A stretch of DNA of 64,000 bases from Ureibacillus sp. FSL W7-1570. Lineage in GTDB: Bacteria; Bacillota; Bacilli; Bacillales_A; Planococcaceae. The first letter of the stretch is position 1, and each line of letters starts with the position of its first letter. Positions 9,957 to 19,412 of the stretch are shown here, one piece after another. A program made the translations under genes and the position numbers. The notes beneath the pieces are model-generated. The model was not told the DNA's origin and did no database searches. It saw only the letters and a list, made by a program, of their open reading frames with translations. The stretch lies in NCBI RefSeq assembly GCF_038593265.1, contig NZ_CP151979.1:558001-622000 (forward strand). The letters run 5' to 3'.

Positions 9957-10732
9957 AAAAAATATGGATTATTGGAGCTGGTCCGGGCGATCCCGATTTA
10001 ATCACGGTGAAGGGTTTACATATTTTGCAACAATCAGATTGTATTCTCTATACAGACTCTCTTGTGAATGAAGAGTTAATTGCCAAAGCAAAGAAAGAAG
10101 CAGAAATAATAAAAACGAGCGGAATGCATTTGGAAGAAATTGTATCAATCATTGTAGATCGGGTGGACCGTGGAAAAAAAGTTGCACGTGTTCATACCGG
10201 AGATTCATCGATGTATGGTGCTATTGCAGAACAAATCGCATTACTAAAAAAAGAAGGCATTGAAGTTGAAATCATTCCGGGTGTGAGTTCAGTTTTTGCT
10301 TCAGCAGCAGCAGTACAAGCAGAACTGACAATTCCCGAATTAACTCAAACCCTGATTTTAACCCGAGCAGAAGGACGAACGCCTGTGCCGGAAAAAGAAA
10401 AATTAAAAGATTTGGCAAGCCATCATTGTACAATCGCTCTTTTCCTCAGTGCCACTTTAACGAAAAAAATCATGAAGGAATTGAAAGAAGCAGGCTGGCA
10501 AGATGATACGCCTGTAGCAGTTATTCAAAAAGCTACTTGGCCAGATCAAAAAATCGTTCGAACGACACTTGCTCAACTTGATGAAGCAATGAAAGAAAAT
10601 GGCATTCGCAAACATGCCATGATATTGGCTGGATGGGCACTAGATCCAAACATTTATGAAAAGAATTCTTATCGTTCGAAACTTTACGATGCCGAGTTTA
10701 CCCACGGCTATAGGAAAGGAGTTTCAAAGTGA
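9953..10732 (+). CDS. cbiF: Cobalt-precorrin-4 C11-methyltransferase CbiF
   Basis: 259-residue methylase. WIIGAGPGDPDLITVKG, VARVHTGDSSMYGAIAEQ, IPGVSSVFASAAAVQAELT and TRAEGRTPVPEKEKL are classical CobM/CbiF motifs; the EGRTP segment separates it from the other methylases of the operon. Starts within the cbiL stop and overlaps cbiG by 4 bases. Confidence 0.95.
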   Translation: MKKIWIIGAGPGDPDLITVKGLHILQQSDCILYTDSLVNEELIAKAKKEAEIIKTSGMHLEEIVSIIVDRVDRGKKVARVHTGDSSMYGAIAEQIALLKKEGIEVEIIPGVSSVFASAAAVQAELTIPELTQTLILTRAEGRTPVPEKEKLKDLASHHCTIALFLSATLTKKIMKELKEAGWQDDTPVAVIQKATWPDQKIVRTTLAQLDEAMKENGIRKHAMILAGWALDPNIYEKNSYRSKLYDAEFTHGYRKGVSK

Positions 10733-11877
10733 TTCAACTAGCGGAGGAGGAAATTCCGAAAATCAATCAAAAGAATGATTATGCGATTGTAGCGATTACA
10801 AAACATAGCGCAGAAATTGCGAGAAAATTAAGAGGACTTTTTCCAAATGGCGACTTGTATTATCCGCATAAGTTTGCCAAAGGTGATGAAGAGGGTCTGG
10901 GAATTCAGTTATATGATGGCAATGTTCGGATTCTGCTTTCAGCCATTTTTTATAAATATAAAGGTCTCATTTTGTTTATTTCTCTTGGTGCAGTTGTTCG
11001 CATGATTGCACCACTATTAAAAGATAAAAAAATCGATCCGGCAGTCGTTGTCATCGATGATCGGGGTAAAAATGTAATCAGTGTGCTTTCAGGCCATTTA
11101 GGAGGTGCGAATGAATTAACGAGAGAAATCGCCGCATTGCTTCACGCAAATCCCGTTATTACCACAGCATCTGATGTTCAACAAACCATCGCCGTAGATT
11201 TATTTGGCTCCAGATTCGGATGGGTTTGGGATTCCGAAGAGCATTTGACCAAGGTAAGTGCGGCTGTCGTCAACGAAGAACCAGTTGCCATAGTGCAGGA
11301 AAGTGGAGAGCGTTCTTGGTGGTTATATGATCATCCATTACCGAAAAATATCATGTTATATCCGACAATTTTGGACGCAATCGATGCGAAGCCAAGCGGT
11401 GCTTTAATAATCACGCATCGCTTACTTGCCCCAGAAGAAAAATCAATATTGCAATGCGGTATTATTTTTAGACCAAAAGTGATCGTAATAGGCATCGGTT
11501 GTAATCGCGGAACAAGCGGGGAGGAGATTCAGTCAGTCATTGAAGAGACGTTGCTTGAGATGGGATTTTCTTCAAAAAGTATAAAAGCGATATGCACCAT
11601 TGACTTAAAGAAAGATGAAGAAGGTTTATTAAAAGTGGTGGAAGAACGAAAAGTGGAATTTTGTACGTATACAGCCAAGGAACTTAATGAAATGCATATC
11701 GAAGAACCATCAGAAACGGTTTATAAATATACAGGGGCATATTCCGTGAGTGAAGCAGCAGCGAAACGGTATTTACAATCGGATTCCCTTGTCCTTGTCA
11801 AAAAGAAAAGCGGCAATGTAACGATTTCTGTAGGGGTTCTAGAACATAAGGAGGATTATCCGTGGCAAAAAGAGTAA
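10729..11877 (+). CDS. cbiG: Cobalt-precorrin-5A hydrolase CbiG
   Basis: Opens the delta-lactone of cobalt-precorrin-5A and releases acetaldehyde, a step of the anaerobic route only. The chain shows the CbiG N-terminal part (AIVAITKHSAEIARKL, SLGAVVRMIAP, DDRGKNVISVLSGHLGGAN) and C-terminal part (VIGIGCNRGTSGEEI, YSVSEAAA). GTG start preceded by AAAGGAG. The 3' end overlaps cbiA by 16 bases. Confidence 0.94.
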   Translation: MIQLAEEEIPKINQKNDYAIVAITKHSAEIARKLRGLFPNGDLYYPHKFAKGDEEGLGIQLYDGNVRILLSAIFYKYKGLILFISLGAVVRMIAPLLKDKKIDPAVVVIDDRGKNVISVLSGHLGGANELTREIAALLHANPVITTASDVQQTIAVDLFGSRFGWVWDSEEHLTKVSAAVVNEEPVAIVQESGERSWWLYDHPLPKNIMLYPTILDAIDAKPSGALIITHRLLAPEEKSILQCGIIFRPKVIVIGIGCNRGTSGEEIQSVIEETLLEMGFSSKSIKAICTIDLKKDEEGLLKVVEERKVEFCTYTAKELNEMHIEEPSETVYKYTGAYSVSEAAAKRYLQSDSLVLVKKKSGNVTISVGVLEHKEDYPWQKE

Positions 11878-13238
11878 TGATTGCAGGTACATCGAGCGGT
11901 GTTGGAAAAACAACTTTAACAATCGGAATTATGGCTGCACTGAAAAAGAGAAATTTAGTCGTCCAAGGTTTTAAATGCGGTCCTGATTATATCGATCCAT
12001 CTTATCATACTGCCGTTACAAAACGAGTTTCCCGAAATATCGATAGCTGGATGTTAAGCCGCGAAGTAATCCGTGATATTGTAGAACGGTCTGGCCGCGA
12101 TGCAGATATTTCAATTATCGAAGGGGTGATGGGGTATTTTGATGGCAAAAGTCCATTGGAAAATACCGGATCCGCTGCTGAAATCGCTGTCATTACTGAA
12201 AGTCCAGTTCTGCTGGTGGTGGATTGCTCAAGCATGGCAAGAAGTGCAGCAGCAATTGTCAAAGGTTTTCAAACTCTGCATGAACCATCGCGAATCGTTG
12301 GTGTAATTGCCAACAGAGTTGGAAGCGAGGGCCATTTTAACATTGTAAAAACAGCCATTGAACAAGAATGTAAAATTCCGGTAATCGGCTATATGAAGAA
12401 AAACAATGATCTCCATTTGCCAAGCAGGCATCTCGGATTAATTCCGGCTATTGAAAGGGGAGAATTGGATTCTTATTTTGATTCGCTGGCACAAGAAGTA
12501 GAAAAAACCATTGATCTCAACCGGCTATTAAGCATTTCTGAAACGAACAATTTACAAGAAGTTGAAAATTCTATTTTTCACGAAGATCCAAAGGTAAATG
12601 TAATAATCGCCGTTGCAAAGGATGCGGCCTTTAATTTTTATTACGAAGAAAATATACAATTACTTAAATCGCGCGGGGCTGAAATTCAATATTTTTCCCC
12701 ATTAGCGAACGAACCGGTACCTGAAGATGCAGATGGATTATATATTGGCGGGGGCTTTCCCGAAGAATTCGCAGAACAGCTTGCAAATAATGAAGTTTCA
12801 AAACAATCCATTAAAGAACTGATTGAAAACGGGCTTCCAACAGTGGCTGAATGTGGAGGGTTCATGTACTTGACAAAATCCATCCAGTCAACTGAAGGTA
12901 TAAGCTATCCAATGGTTGGGATCATTGATGGAAACGTTATAATGCAACCTAAACTTGCAGCTCTTGGTTACCGGGAAATTGTTGGAGTAAACAACAATTT
13001 CCTCATGGGAGAAGGAGAGACGGCAAAAGGCCATGAATTCCATTATTCCACTTTTATACCAAATACAGAGCAGGTGCCGGCTTATGCATTGAAAAGTCGA
13101 TTTGGACAAAAACAGGATGGTTGTGTTGTCCATTCATTAATTGCAGGATATGTCCATTTCCATTTCGCATCCAATCCGAAGCTGATCGATAACTGGTTGA
13201 ATGCTTGTTTAAAATATCAACAACAGAAACGGAAATAA
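11862..13238 (+). CDS. cbiA: Cobyrinic acid a,c-diamide synthase CbiA
   Basis: ATP- and glutamine-dependent amidation of side chains a and c. N-terminal P-loop MIAGTSSGVGKTT, KCGPDYIDPSYH and IIEGVMGYFDG; C-terminal class I glutaminase-like domain with GGGFPEEFA and nucleophile Cys in VAECGGFMYL. GTG start with AAGGAGG nine bases upstream. A 68-base gap follows, the largest within the biosynthetic part of the operon. Confidence 0.95.
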   Translation: MAKRVMIAGTSSGVGKTTLTIGIMAALKKRNLVVQGFKCGPDYIDPSYHTAVTKRVSRNIDSWMLSREVIRDIVERSGRDADISIIEGVMGYFDGKSPLENTGSAAEIAVITESPVLLVVDCSSMARSAAAIVKGFQTLHEPSRIVGVIANRVGSEGHFNIVKTAIEQECKIPVIGYMKKNNDLHLPSRHLGLIPAIERGELDSYFDSLAQEVEKTIDLNRLLSISETNNLQEVENSIFHEDPKVNVIIAVAKDAAFNFYYEENIQLLKSRGAEIQYFSPLANEPVPEDADGLYIGGGFPEEFAEQLANNEVSKQSIKELIENGLPTVAECGGFMYLTKSIQSTEGISYPMVGIIDGNVIMQPKLAALGYREIVGVNNNFLMGEGETAKGHEFHYSTFIPNTEQVPAYALKSRFGQKQDGCVVHSLIAGYVHFHFASNPKLIDNWLNACLKYQQQKRK

Positions 13239-13306
13239 AACTATTATACTATTAAATAATTTTCAATTCAGTAAACAACAATGCAACTTTGTTCCGGGAG
13301 GGAAAT

Positions 13307-14089
13307 ATGAGCAAAGGAAAAGTATATTTAGTAGGAGCTGGACCTGGAGATGAAAAATTGATCACAGTCAAGGGGCTCGAATGCATACAGCAATCAGACT
13401 GCATTGTGTATGATCGGCTTATAAATCCATCATTGCTAGAGTATGCTCCCAAAAATGCAGAACGCATTTATTGCGGTAAATTGCCTGGAAAACATATGCT
13501 CATTCAAGAGGAAATTCATGAAATTCTTGTACAAAAAGCATTGGAAGGAAAGATTGTTACGAGATTAAAGGGAGGGGATCCCGGTATTTTTGGAAGAGTA
13601 GGAGAAGAAGCCAGTGTCCTCAAGCAGCATGGGATTCCCTTTGAAATTGTGCCTGGCGTTACTGCAAGTGTTGCAGCAGCCGAGTATGCCGGGATTCCAT
13701 TAACCCATCGCGAATATGCATCCAGTGTTGCCCTTGTTACAGGACACGGATGTAAAGAAAATGGTCCTGATCATTTAAATTGGAGAGCACTCTCTGGAAT
13801 CGATACGATTGCTTTTTATATGGGAGTTGGGAATTTACAGAATATTTGCCGTCAATTAATGCAAAATGGCAAAGCCCCCGGTACTCCGGTCGCGATTATC
13901 GAAAATGGTACGACGAAGGTACAACGAACCATTTCTGGAACATTAGATACGATTTCCCAATTGGCTGCGAGCGAAAAGATTACAAATCCTGCCATGATCA
14001 TTGTGGGTGAAGTTGTAAAGGTAAGAGAACAAGCAATGTGGTTTGAAGATACCTTATATAAAACAAAAAACAATACCAATACACAATAA
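13307..14089 (+). CDS. cobA: Uroporphyrinogen-III C-methyltransferase (SUMT)
   Basis: Makes precorrin-2 by methylating uroporphyrinogen III at C2 and C7, feeding B12 and siroheme. VYLVGAGPGDEKLITVKG, VYDRLINPSLLEYAP, VTRLKGGDPGIFGRVGEEA and VPGVTASVAAAEYAGIPLTHR are SUMT signatures. ATG 13307 follows a GGGAGGG site; an in-frame TTG at 13289 overlaps nothing useful. It is a stand-alone SUMT; the next enzyme SirC is encoded about 7.5 kb downstream. Confidence 0.94.
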   Translation: MSKGKVYLVGAGPGDEKLITVKGLECIQQSDCIVYDRLINPSLLEYAPKNAERIYCGKLPGKHMLIQEEIHEILVQKALEGKIVTRLKGGDPGIFGRVGEEASVLKQHGIPFEIVPGVTASVAAAEYAGIPLTHREYASSVALVTGHGCKENGPDHLNWRALSGIDTIAFYMGVGNLQNICRQLMQNGKAPGTPVAIIENGTTKVQRTISGTLDTISQLAASEKITNPAMIIVGEVVKVREQAMWFEDTLYKTKNNTNTQ

Positions 14090-14108
14090 TGGAAGGAGGA
14101 GAATGACA

Positions 14109-14705
14109 ATGAAACATAAAGGACTCACTTTAATATATACTGGTGATGGTAAAGGGAAAACGACTGCAGCGTTGGGACTAACATTGCGTGCAATTGGCCG
14201 TGGAATGAATGTCTGTTTTTTACAGTTCATTAAATCGAAACAACGTATTTACGGTGAAGCCATTGCCTTAGAAAAATTAGGAGTTGCAATGGAACAATTA
14301 GGCCTCGGTTGCATTAGCCAAGGCGAAGAAGGGAAAGGCTCCGTTAAGGTTGAACAATTAGGAATCGGATTTACATGGACGAAGACACCGGAAGAGCATC
14401 GGGAAGCTTTGAAAAAAGGGTGGGAAATTGCAAAACAAGCCCTCCAAGATCCAACGATTGATTTATTAGTGTTGGATGAACTAAACAATGCTCTCAGTAT
14501 TACAAACTTTCCGGTTGATGACGTAATTCCTCTTGATGAAGTGATCACAGCACTTCAAAATCGTCCAAAACATATGAATGTCGTGATTACAGGCCGTAAT
14601 GCGAAACAAGAATTGATCGACATTGCAGATTTGGTTTCGACTATCGATTGTACGAAACATTATTATAATGAAGGAATTTCGGCGGTAAAAGGCCTGGAAT
14701 TTTAA
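14109..14705 (+). CDS. cobO: Cob(I)yrinic acid a,c-diamide adenosyltransferase, CobO/BtuR type
   Basis: Attaches the 5'-deoxyadenosyl ligand to Co(I) corrinoid. IYTGDGKGKTTAALGLTLRA is the CobO-type P-loop; VCFLQFIKSK and LLVLDELNNAL also match. The family is distinct from PduO. ATG 14109 is eight bases from AAGGAGGAGA; an in-frame ATG at 14103 is too close. About 198 residues. It precedes cobyric acid synthase by 14 bases. Confidence 0.94.
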   Translation: MKHKGLTLIYTGDGKGKTTAALGLTLRAIGRGMNVCFLQFIKSKQRIYGEAIALEKLGVAMEQLGLGCISQGEEGKGSVKVEQLGIGFTWTKTPEEHREALKKGWEIAKQALQDPTIDLLVLDELNNALSITNFPVDDVIPLDEVITALQNRPKHMNVVITGRNAKQELIDIADLVSTIDCTKHYYNEGISAVKGLEF

Positions 14706-14719
14706 AGGAGAGAAAATAT

Positions 14720-16243
14720 TTGCGTGCAAGTTCAATTATGATACAAGGAACGTCTTCTGATGTGGGGAAAAGTGTTCTTTGTACGGCACTTTGCCGCATC
14801 TTCTCCAATGCAGGATACAAAGTTGCCCCTTTTAAGTCTCAAAATATGGCATTGAATTCCTATGTTACCCAGAATGGGGAAGAAATCGGCCGAGCTCAAG
14901 GGGTGCAGGCAGAAGCTGCCAGGATAATCCCTAATTCAAAAATGAATCCGATTTTGCTCAAACCGAAACAAGATATGGTTTCGGAAGTCATCGTTCATGG
15001 GAAGCATTTTATGGATATGGGTGCAACAAATTATCGAGAGAACTTTACGCTGCAAGCAATGCCAATTGTGGAAAAAGCCATCCATGACTTGGAACAATCC
15101 TACGATATTATTGTGGCAGAAGGTGCCGGCAGCCCTGCGGAGATTAATTTAAAAGACCGCGACATTGCGAATATGCGGGTAGCAAAAATGCTGGATGCCG
15201 ATGTGTTCCTCGTTGCAGACATCGACCGGGGCGGAGTTTTTGCTTCAATTGTCGGCACGCTTGCATTGTTGGATGAAGAAGAACGGAAACTTGTAAAAGG
15301 TATCATCATTAATAAATTTAGAGGGATGATTGAATTACTTCAGGATGGCATACAATGGCTTGAAAACTATACCGGAATTCCCGTTATTGGGGTTATCCCT
15401 TATTTAGACTGCCAGATTGAAGCTGAAGATTCTTTAGCCCTCGATACTTTAAAACTAAAAAACCCTAAAAAGAAATGCCCTATTGATGTGGCTTGTATTC
15501 AATTGCCGAGAATATCTAATTTTACAGACTTAGATCCGTTGTTTGAGGAGCCTGACGTAGGGGTACGCTTAGTTAGAGATGTGAAGGAGTTAGGAAATCC
15601 AGATTGCATCATCATACCTGGTACAAAAAATACAACGGGCGACTTAATGTGGTTAAAAGAAACGAAATTATTTGAAGCTATTCAACAATGTTATTCAAAG
15701 GGCAGCAGAGTTTTCGGAATTTGTGGCGGTTATCAAATATTAGGCGAGAAACTTCTCGATCCTGATGGTGTAGAAGGAAATTTGAAGGAAGTCTCAGGCC
15801 TTTCTCTACTGCCGATACAAACGATCTTTGAAAAAAATAAAAGAACGACCCAAACAAAAGGCAAAATTCATTCAACGCTTTTCCAAAAAGAAATTGAAGT
15901 GGAAGGATACGAGATTCATTTAGGCCAAACAAAGGTAAAGGAAAATGCATTACCTTTTTTACAATTAAATGATGGAACAACGGATGGTATTATTGTTCAT
16001 AATGGGAAAGCCATTGGCACATATTTACATGGCATCTTCCAAAATCGCTATTTTACAAGGGCGTATTTTAATGAAATAAGAAAAAGTAAGGGGTTGAATC
16101 CATTACCAATGGAAGTACAAACGGATAAAGAACGCCGTGAACAGGCATATGAAATACTGGCAGAACAAGTGCAAAGCTGTTTAAATATGGAATATATATA
16201 TGCTTTATTAGAAAAACAAAAATTAATGAAAAATGGGAAGTAA
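14720..16243 (+). CDS. cbiP: Adenosylcobyric acid synthase (CobQ/CbiP)
   Basis: 507-residue amidotransferase that amidates side chains b, d, e and g. N-terminal IQGTSSDVGKSVLCTALCR, PFKSQNMALNSYVT, EGAGSPAEINLKDRDIANM; C-terminal glutaminase Cys in VFGICGGYQILG and catalytic His in TYLHGIFQN. TTG start preceded by AAAGGAG at nine bases. It is the last gene of the operon; cbiB, cobU, cobS and cobT homologues are not visible in the window. Confidence 0.95.
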   Translation: MRASSIMIQGTSSDVGKSVLCTALCRIFSNAGYKVAPFKSQNMALNSYVTQNGEEIGRAQGVQAEAARIIPNSKMNPILLKPKQDMVSEVIVHGKHFMDMGATNYRENFTLQAMPIVEKAIHDLEQSYDIIVAEGAGSPAEINLKDRDIANMRVAKMLDADVFLVADIDRGGVFASIVGTLALLDEEERKLVKGIIINKFRGMIELLQDGIQWLENYTGIPVIGVIPYLDCQIEAEDSLALDTLKLKNPKKKCPIDVACIQLPRISNFTDLDPLFEEPDVGVRLVRDVKELGNPDCIIIPGTKNTTGDLMWLKETKLFEAIQQCYSKGSRVFGICGGYQILGEKLLDPDGVEGNLKEVSGLSLLPIQTIFEKNKRTTQTKGKIHSTLFQKEIEVEGYEIHLGQTKVKENALPFLQLNDGTTDGIIVHNGKAIGTYLHGIFQNRYFTRAYFNEIRKSKGLNPLPMEVQTDKERREQAYEILAEQVQSCLNMEYIYALLEKQKLMKNGK

Positions 16244-16260
16244 ATGTCGAATTACAAATA

Positions 16261-16300
16261 GCCTTCAATCCAAAGTATTTTTCGGATTGGGGGCAATTTT
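16261..16300 (+). terminator. Probable weak terminator of the cobalamin operon
   Basis: Arms at 16261-16271 (GCCTTCAATCC) and 16284-16294 (GGATTGGGGGC) pair over 11 positions with two G-U pairs, followed only by CAATTTTGC. The hairpin is good but the U-tract is short, so termination may be leaky. The remaining bases to 16523 show no convincing gene. Confidence 0.5.
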
Positions 16301-16523
16301 GCATTGCTTAGGATTCACCAATTTATGCTAGACTCCGCACTTATTTTCCTATCTGTGCTATAGAAACATCCCCTAACGCCATAATCAACAACACCCTTTC
16401 TGCTGGAAAATTAATAAGTTGAAAAGAAGAATTAACCTTTCAAACAATAAAACCTTTGTAATTGTATTCTGAAACAGTAAAGCGTAGAATGAGGATGAAT
16501 AGTGGAAAAAAGGGGTTTTGAAC

Positions 16524-17642
16524 ATGGAAAATAGTCGTTTAGTGAATGAATTTATCGAGTTAGTCCAAATTGATTCAGAAACAAAACATGAGGAAAAAAT
16601 AGCACCAATTCTTGTAAATAAATTGGAAGATTTAGGTTTTTCTGTTTATCAAGATGATGCTCATACACGCAATGGTCATGCGGCAGGAAATATTATTGCC
16701 ACTTTGGAAGGATCATTGGATGTTGAACCGATTTATTTTACCGTACATATGGATACGGTTGTTCCTGGGAAGGGCATTAAACCACAAATAAAAGAAGATG
16801 GCTATATATATTCTGACGGCACAACCATTTTAGGCGCCGATGATAAAGCTGGAATTGCTGCACTTTTGGAAATGGTTCGCCGTCTTAAAGAACAGTCCAT
16901 TGAACACGGTACAATACAATTCATTATTACAGCAGGCGAAGAAGATGGTCTTGCCGGCTCTAAGGAGTTGGATCGGGATAAAATTATTGCCAAGTACGGC
17001 TATGCGGTTGACAGCGATGGAAAAGTGGGAGGAATCGTTGTTGCGGCTCCTTATCAAGCAAAATTAAATGTAAAAATCTTTGGAAAAACAGCCCATGCAG
17101 GAGTGGAACCGGAAAAAGGGATTTCTGCTATTACATTGGCAGCGAAAGCCATTGCGGAAATGAAATTAGGGCGCATCGACCATGAAACAACAGCGAATAT
17201 TGGGCGTTTTGAAGGCGGCAAAGCGACAAATATCGTTTGTGATGAAGTATTCATCCTAGCAGAAGCCCGCTCCATCCAAAAAGAGAAATTAGATAAGCAA
17301 ACAGCTCATATGAAAGAAACTTTTGAAAAAGTGGCTGAAAAATTTGGAGGCCGCGCTGAAGTGGATGTACAGTTGATGTATCCGGGATTTTCAGTAGGTG
17401 AAACGGATAAAGTAGTACAAGTGGCAGTGGAAGCAGTAAAAAATGTTGGCAGAACACCTCAAATTGGGGTCTCTGGTGGGGGAAGCGACGCCAATGTCAT
17501 TTCAAGTTTTGGCATTCCTACAGTCAATTTGTCAGTAGGCTATGAAAATATTCATACAACAAATGAACGAATGCCTATTGAAGAACTAGAAAAATTAGCC
17601 GATTTATTAGTAGAAATCGTTAAATGCGCAAGCAAGAAATAG
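16524..17642 (+). CDS. M20 family peptidase, tripeptidase T-like (YqjE-like)
   Basis: Cytoplasmic zinc aminopeptidase of the PepT/M20 class. Metal-site motifs are visible: VHMDTVVPG (about 74), ILGADDKAGIAAL (about 107), ITAGEEDGLAGS (about 141) with catalytic Glu, and GVSGGGSDANV plus a C-terminal NIHTTNE His. TAHAGVEPEKGISA marks the dimerisation insert. ATG 16524 has AAAAGGGG eight bases upstream; the in-frame TTG at 16518 is too close to it. Overlaps or abuts the CheW-like gene downstream. Confidence 0.88.
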   Translation: MENSRLVNEFIELVQIDSETKHEEKIAPILVNKLEDLGFSVYQDDAHTRNGHAAGNIIATLEGSLDVEPIYFTVHMDTVVPGKGIKPQIKEDGYIYSDGTTILGADDKAGIAALLEMVRRLKEQSIEHGTIQFIITAGEEDGLAGSKELDRDKIIAKYGYAVDSDGKVGGIVVAAPYQAKLNVKIFGKTAHAGVEPEKGISAITLAAKAIAEMKLGRIDHETTANIGRFEGGKATNIVCDEVFILAEARSIQKEKLDKQTAHMKETFEKVAEKFGGRAEVDVQLMYPGFSVGETDKVVQVAVEAVKNVGRTPQIGVSGGGSDANVISSFGIPTVNLSVGYENIHTTNERMPIEELEKLADLLVEIVKCASKK

Positions 17643-17662
17643 TACAATTTGAGGTGATTTAT

Positions 17663-18139
17663 TTGAAATCAGTCATTTTTCGCTGTGAGAATGAAGAATA
17701 TGGAATCGCCATTGACCAAGTAGTTTCCATAGAAAAAATCGGCAAAATTACACCAATTCCCCATTTGCCCAAATATTTGATCGGTTTTACGCGCATTCGG
17801 GAAGAACTGATTCCGGTGCTTGATTTTAATATTATCTTATACAATAAACCAACTTCCGATCCGATGTCTCGAATAATTGTATTAAATACGGATATTGTGA
17901 ATTTTGGTTTAGTGGTAAGCGAAGCAAAAGAGATTTTAGATATACGAGAAGACGATATTCAACAAGTAGGACTTGTGAATTATTCTCAAACGAAATATTT
18001 TACAGCAGTAGCGAATCTCGATAATCGGATGATTACCATTGTCAGTCCGAAAGTTTTAGTGAATTCGCTGGAAGGGATTCGGGAAATTATCGATTATTTA
18101 CATCAATTGCTGGCGGAAGAAAAAGAAAGCAATGCTTGA
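17663..18139 (+). CDS. CheW-domain chemotaxis adaptor protein
   Basis: A ~158-residue stand-alone CheW domain: VIFRCENEEYGIAIDQVVSIEKI, TPIPHLPKYLIGFTRIREELIPVLDF and MITIVSP are the usual CheW core. It should couple chemoreceptors to the kinase CheA at the inner membrane face; a receptor is encoded at 58.8-60.8 kb. The TTG at 17663 has a well-spaced GAGGTGAT site, so I reject upstream in-frame starts inside the peptidase gene. Isolated from other che genes, so it may be an accessory adaptor. Confidence 0.85.
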   Translation: MKSVIFRCENEEYGIAIDQVVSIEKIGKITPIPHLPKYLIGFTRIREELIPVLDFNIILYNKPTSDPMSRIIVLNTDIVNFGLVVSEAKEILDIREDDIQQVGLVNYSQTKYFTAVANLDNRMITIVSPKVLVNSLEGIREIIDYLHQLLAEEKESNA

Positions 18140-18150
18140 CAGACTTTATG

Positions 18151-18190
18151 GCTAGAAAAAGGTGTAGACCCTTTTCTAGCTTCATTTTTA
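18151..18190 (+). terminator. Intrinsic terminator after the CheW-like gene
   Basis: GCTAGAAAAAGG at 18151-18162 pairs almost perfectly with CCTTTTCTAGC at 18170-18180 across a short loop; the following T-rich run (TTCATTTTTA) is moderate. Confidence 0.75.
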
Positions 18191-18211
18191 TAAAAGGTGG
18201 GATGAGGAGAA

Positions 18212-18715
18212 ATGAAATATCCATATCGGCCAATACTGCGCATTCCGAAAACGAAAACCGAAAAAATCTTTGACATCATCGGCATTGGCTGTTTTCTTGT
18301 ATCGATTCTTTATATCGTTCTTCAATGGAACCATCTCCCTGATCAAATTCCGGGTCATTTTAATGGAAAAGGAGAAGTGGACCGTTGGGGGTCAAAATAT
18401 GAACTATTTATTTTGCCTGTTATTGGTTTGTTTATTCTGTTGTTGAACACCGCTTTTGAAAAAGCGCCCCACATGCATAATTATCCAAAGCGGCTGAATG
18501 AATCGAATGTGGAAGCGTTTTATTTGAACAGCCGAAAAATGCTCAATGCGATGAAAAATTTATGCATGGTGTTCTTTGCCTATTTGAATTTTGAAATGGT
18601 TCAAATCGGATTGAAGCAGAAAGAATCCCTCGATCCATGGTTTATACCGGCATTTATCGTCATCGTTTTCATACCATTGGCCATCGGTATCTATAAACAA
18701 TCGAAAATCAAATAA
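18212..18715 (+). CDS. DUF1648-containing membrane protein
   Basis: 167 residues with four hydrophobic segments (about 21-41, 65-83, 110-125, 142-160). The segment HLPDQIPGHFNGKGEVDRWGSK is the DUF1648 signature, found in SdpI-like immunity/signalling proteins and many small membrane proteins of Bacillales. SdpI-type C-terminal domain is absent, so no immunity role can be claimed. Followed after 19 bases by the DNA alkylation repair gene. Confidence 0.75.
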   Translation: MKYPYRPILRIPKTKTEKIFDIIGIGCFLVSILYIVLQWNHLPDQIPGHFNGKGEVDRWGSKYELFILPVIGLFILLLNTAFEKAPHMHNYPKRLNESNVEAFYLNSRKMLNAMKNLCMVFFAYLNFEMVQIGLKQKESLDPWFIPAFIVIVFIPLAIGIYKQSKIK

Positions 18716-18734
18716 TCCCCCATGGAGTGATATA

Positions 18735-19412
18735 ATGAACGTCCGTCAAAAACTCATGGAATTGTCTGAAGAAAAATACCGGCTTTTTCAAAAAACATTA
18801 ATTCCAAATCATGAAAACATTTTAGGGGTGCGTCTTCCGATTTTAAGAACGTTGGCAAAAGAGATTTCGGAAGAGGATTGGGAAGGTTTTCTGCGGAATG
18901 GGAAAGAGGAATTTTTTGAAGAAATCATGCTGAAAGGGATGGTCATCGGGCAGGTGAAACTGCCCTTGAAAGAAAGGCTGGATTGGATTCGATGGTTTGT
19001 GCCGAAAATCGATAATTGGGCTGTCTGTGACAGTTTTTGCAGCGGTTTGAAGTTTGCAAAAAAGCATCCGGATGAAGTTTGGCAATTTATTCTGCCATAT
19101 TTTCGTTCCGACAAAGAATTCGAAATCCGCTTTGCGGTGGTCATGTGTTTGAGCTATTTTATTGAAGAATCTTATCTTCAAGAAATTTTCCGAATATTCA
19201 ATGGAATTCATCATGACGGCTATTATGTAAAGATGGCCACAGCCTGGGCGATTTGTGAAGCCTATTTGAAATATCCGGAAGAAACAACAAACTTTCTTCG
19301 TTCGAATTCATTGGACGATTTTACACATAATAAAGCGCTGCAAAAAATCACAGAATCCCGTCGCATCAGCAAAGAAGAGAAAGAAATGATCCGGAAGTGG
19401 AAACGATCATGA
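18735..19412 (+). CDS. DNA alkylation repair protein, AlkD-like HEAT-repeat family
   Basis: 225 residues resembling AlkD DNA glycosylases: LGVRLPILRTLAKEI, DNWAVCDSFCSGLK (the WxxCD segment that forms part of the DNA-damage pocket) and YYVKMATAWAICEAYLKYPEET. AlkD removes alkylated bases (3-methyladenine, 7-methylguanine). Its 3' end overlaps the convergent ogt gene by 6 bases, pairing two alkylation-repair functions. Confidence 0.85.
   Translation: MNVRQKLMELSEEKYRLFQKTLIPNHENILGVRLPILRTLAKEISEEDWEGFLRNGKEEFFEEIMLKGMVIGQVKLPLKERLDWIRWFVPKIDNWAVCDSFCSGLKFAKKHPDEVWQFILPYFRSDKEFEIRFAVVMCLSYFIEESYLQEIFRIFNGIHHDGYYVKMATAWAICEAYLKYPEETTNFLRSNSLDDFTHNKALQKITESRRISKEEKEMIRKWKRS

Noticed and set aside
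16301-16523. Gap after the cobalamin operon
   Set aside because: Checked for tRNA, small gene or riboswitch; only AT-rich sequence, nothing defensible.
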